Source of the DNA: Pedobacter sp. Leaf216
GTDB taxonomy: Bacteria; Bacteroidota; Bacteroidia; Sphingobacteriales; Sphingobacteriaceae
Direction of reading: 5' to 3'
DNA: 64,000 bases
NCBI RefSeq assembly: GCF_001421515.1
Contig: NZ_LMKM01000033.1
Coordinates: forward strand, 1 to 64,000
Both the position numbers and the translations under genes were made by a program. This document shows, piece by piece, positions 62,271 to 64,000 of the stretch. The notes below the pieces were generated by a model. That model saw only the letters and a program-made list of their open reading frames with translations, was not told the origin of the DNA and did not search any database. Positions within the stretch are counted from its first letter, which is position 1, and each line of letters opens with the position of its first letter.

Positions 62271-64000
62271 TTAGTAAGCTCTTTGGTTATTTCCTTCTTT
62301 CCAGTTAACGAAAGCTTTGTTTACTACTTTATTACCACCTGGAGTAGGATAATTTCCTGAGAAATACCAGTCTCCTTTGTTTTTCGGACAAGCCTCATGT
62401 AAATTTTCCAAGCTCTGGTAAATCACCTCAACTTCTGCTACAGTACCTTTAGGCGTAATAATTTGTGCAATTTTTGCTGAAATTTCTTCAGGTGTAAAAG
62501 GTTTGTAAATTTCTTTAACGTGGTTTACAATTTCTTCTTTGGGTAAAAGTAACGAAGCTTTACATTTGGTGTAAACATCTTCGATAACCTGCCACATCCC
62601 GCGTTCGGTAAGCAACTGAATAGCTGCATCGAAAGCCACAAATTGGCCCATTCTACTCATATCAATACCATAACAATCAGGGTAACGAATTTGAGGTGCT
62701 GAAGAAACAATAATAATCTTTTTAGGGTGTAAACGGTCTACAATTTTAATGATACTTTGCTTAAGCGTAGTACCACGAACAATAGAATCATCTAAAGCCA
62801 CTAAAGTATCCTGATGGTTGTTGATGATGCCATAAGTAGTATCATAAACGTGAGCCACCATTTCACTACGGTCAGCATCCTGGGTAATAAACGTTCTCAG
62901 TTTAACATCTTTAACTGCAAGTTTTTCAACCCGTGGTGCAAGCGACAATAAATCGTCTAACTGCTCATCAGTTAATTGTTCTTTTCTATGTAGTAACGTT
63001 TCTTTTTGATGATTGCGCACATAACGTTGCACACCATCAACCATTCCGAAAAAGGCAACTTCTGCCGTATTTGGAATAAATGAGAATACCGTATTTTTTA
63101 AATCGTAATTAACAGCCTGAAGAATTTTATCACTCAACAAACGGCCCAGCTGTTTACGTTCGCGGTAAATTTCAACATCACTTCCTTTAGAGAAATAGAT
63201 GCGCTCAAACGAACAAGATAATCTTTCGGTAGGCTCGCGGAACTGCTCCATGCTCACCTCTCCATTTTTCTTAATAATTAAAGCATGCCCTGGATCGATT
63301 TCCTTAACATCTTTAAATTGAATATTAAATGCAGTTTGTAATGCTGGCCTTTCTGAAGCCGCTACAACAATCTCATCATCATAATAATAATATGCCGGAC
63401 GGATACCTGCCGGATCGCGCATGATAAACGAATCGCCATTACCCACCATACCACAGATCGAATAACCTCCATCCCATGTTTTGGCTGAACGGCGAAGAAT
63501 GTTAGCAATATCTAAATTATCGGATATTTTATGTGTGATCGCAACATTATCATGCCCTTCTTTCTTATACTGGTCGAAAAGCTCCTGATTTTCATCATCT
63601 AAAAAGTGACCGATTTTTTCCAATACGGTTACAGTATCTGCTTTTTCTTTCGGGTGTTGACCTAGCTCGTACAATTGCTCCAATAATTCATCAACATTCG
63701 TCATGTTGAAGTTACCTGCAATAACCAGGTTACGCGTCATCCAGTTGTTCTGCCTTAAAAAAGGGTGGCAATTTTCGATGCTGTTTTTACCATGTGTACC
63801 ATAACGCAAATGGCCCATTAACACCTCGCCTATAAAGCTTACGTTGTTTTTGAGCCATTCTGTATCCTGCATTAATTCAGGGGTATTTTCTTGGATATCG
63901 ACAAATTTGTTCTGCACATATTCGAAGATATCAGCTACCGCATTAGATGCCATGCTCCGGTATCGGCTAATGTACCTACTGCCGGGTTTCATATCCAGTT
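62271..64000 (-). CDS. purF: amidophosphoribosyltransferase PurF, N-terminus cut by the window edge
   Basis: First enzyme of purine synthesis (PRPP plus glutamine to phosphoribosylamine). The visible 573 residues plus two more codons run off the right edge in frame, so the N-terminal catalytic Cys and about 60 residues lie outside. Present are GEVLMGHLRYGTHG and GNFNMTNVDELL of the glutaminase domain, GDSFIMRDPAGIRPAYYYYDD, and the PRPP loop VALDDSIVRGTTLKQSI. The long form with inserts between the domains is the Bacteroidota type. A terminator is seen at 62213. Confidence 0.92.
   Translation of the reverse strand, partial: LDMKPGSRYISRYRSMASNAVADIFEYVQNKFVDIQENTPELMQDTEWLKNNVSFIGEVLMGHLRYGTHGKNSIENCHPFLRQNNWMTRNLVIAGNFNMTNVDELLEQLYELGQHPKEKADTVTVLEKIGHFLDDENQELFDQYKKEGHDNVAITHKISDNLDIANILRRSAKTWDGGYSICGMVGNGDSFIMRDPAGIRPAYYYYDDEIVVAASERPALQTAFNIQFKDVKEIDPGHALIIKKNGEVSMEQFREPTERLSCSFERIYFSKGSDVEIYRERKQLGRLLSDKILQAVNYDLKNTVFSFIPNTAEVAFFGMVDGVQRYVRNHQKETLLHRKEQLTDEQLDDLLSLAPRVEKLAVKDVKLRTFITQDADRSEMVAHVYDTTYGIINNHQDTLVALDDSIVRGTTLKQSIIKIVDRLHPKKIIIVSSAPQIRYPDCYGIDMSRMGQFVAFDAAIQLLTERGMWQVIEDVYTKCKASLLLPKEEIVNHVKEIYKPFTPEEISAKIAQIITPKGTVAEVEVIYQSLENLHEACPKNKGDWYFSGNYPTPGGNKVVNKAFVNWKEGNNQRAY

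Noticed and set aside
1-64000. CRISPR array, tRNA or complete insertion sequence
   Set aside because: No regularly spaced direct repeats, no cloverleaf with conserved T-loop, and no transposase-like protein were seen by eye.

Overview
The window is a piece of a Bacteroidota chromosome, most likely Sphingobacteriaceae and close to Pedobacter. The evidence is low-GC DNA, the Bacteroidota promoter form TTG-N19-TAnnTTTG seen at several sites, many Bacteroidota-only families (DUF4835/PorD, DUF4394, DUF4468, OMP_b-brl, DUF4369-thioredoxin) and signal peptides ending in AQ. It is almost entirely chromosomal housekeeping and cell-envelope DNA. I saw no tRNA or rRNA gene, no CRISPR array, no transposase and no phage structural block apart from a VgrG island.

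Layout. Positions 1-709 are non-coding, with two tandem leftward promoters pointing out of the window. Positions 710-4146 carry bamD-rpoZ-coaBC-porD. A DUF4369-thioredoxin gene and a BlaI/M56-peptidase regulatory pair (4310-8322) follow, then recN. Next come two paralogous secreted carboxypeptidase-regulatory-domain proteins, a PA0069-type radical SAM protein, an ATP-grasp protein and a collagen-like lipoprotein. clpC faces the collagen gene across a shared terminator. Positions 19767-29881 hold a small secreted protein, a double DUF4394 lipoprotein, a Crp/Fnr regulator divergent from an SDR reductase with two FNR-like boxes between them, ettA, an SGNH hydrolase, a large outer-membrane barrel and a short DUF1456 protein. 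Positions 29988-37460 carry a DEAD-box helicase, YkuK, SRPBCC, DUF4468, a porin, amt and a YhcC-type radical SAM protein.

The accessory feature is a leftward gene train at 45912-37580: a lipoprotein, an L,D-transpeptidase domain without a signal peptide, VgrG, an unknown linker protein, a PAAR-like protein with a long hydrophobic insert, then an array of five tandem membrane-anchored paralogues plus one dead remnant. It reads as an orphan contractile-injection effector island. The array looks like a putative immunity family being reshuffled: copy 2 is a chimera, copy 5 has lost its stop codon, and copy 6 is an out-of-frame junction of two other copies. The island is followed by a structured intergenic repeat region.

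Positions 46899-61883 are transport and core metabolism: two APC permeases, a K+-dependent-type membrane pyrophosphatase, an OprP-like porin, a MarC protein, an RsmB-type RNA methylase, a periplasmic-binding lipoprotein, guaA, dCMP deaminase, a FucP-like sugar transporter and a LysE exporter. purF runs off the right edge without its N-terminus.

The best regulatory architectures are the BlaI promoter, with two identical-arm operators flanking the -7 box, and the FNR-like double box upstream of the SDR gene. All functional calls rest on reading motifs by eye; no database search was run.
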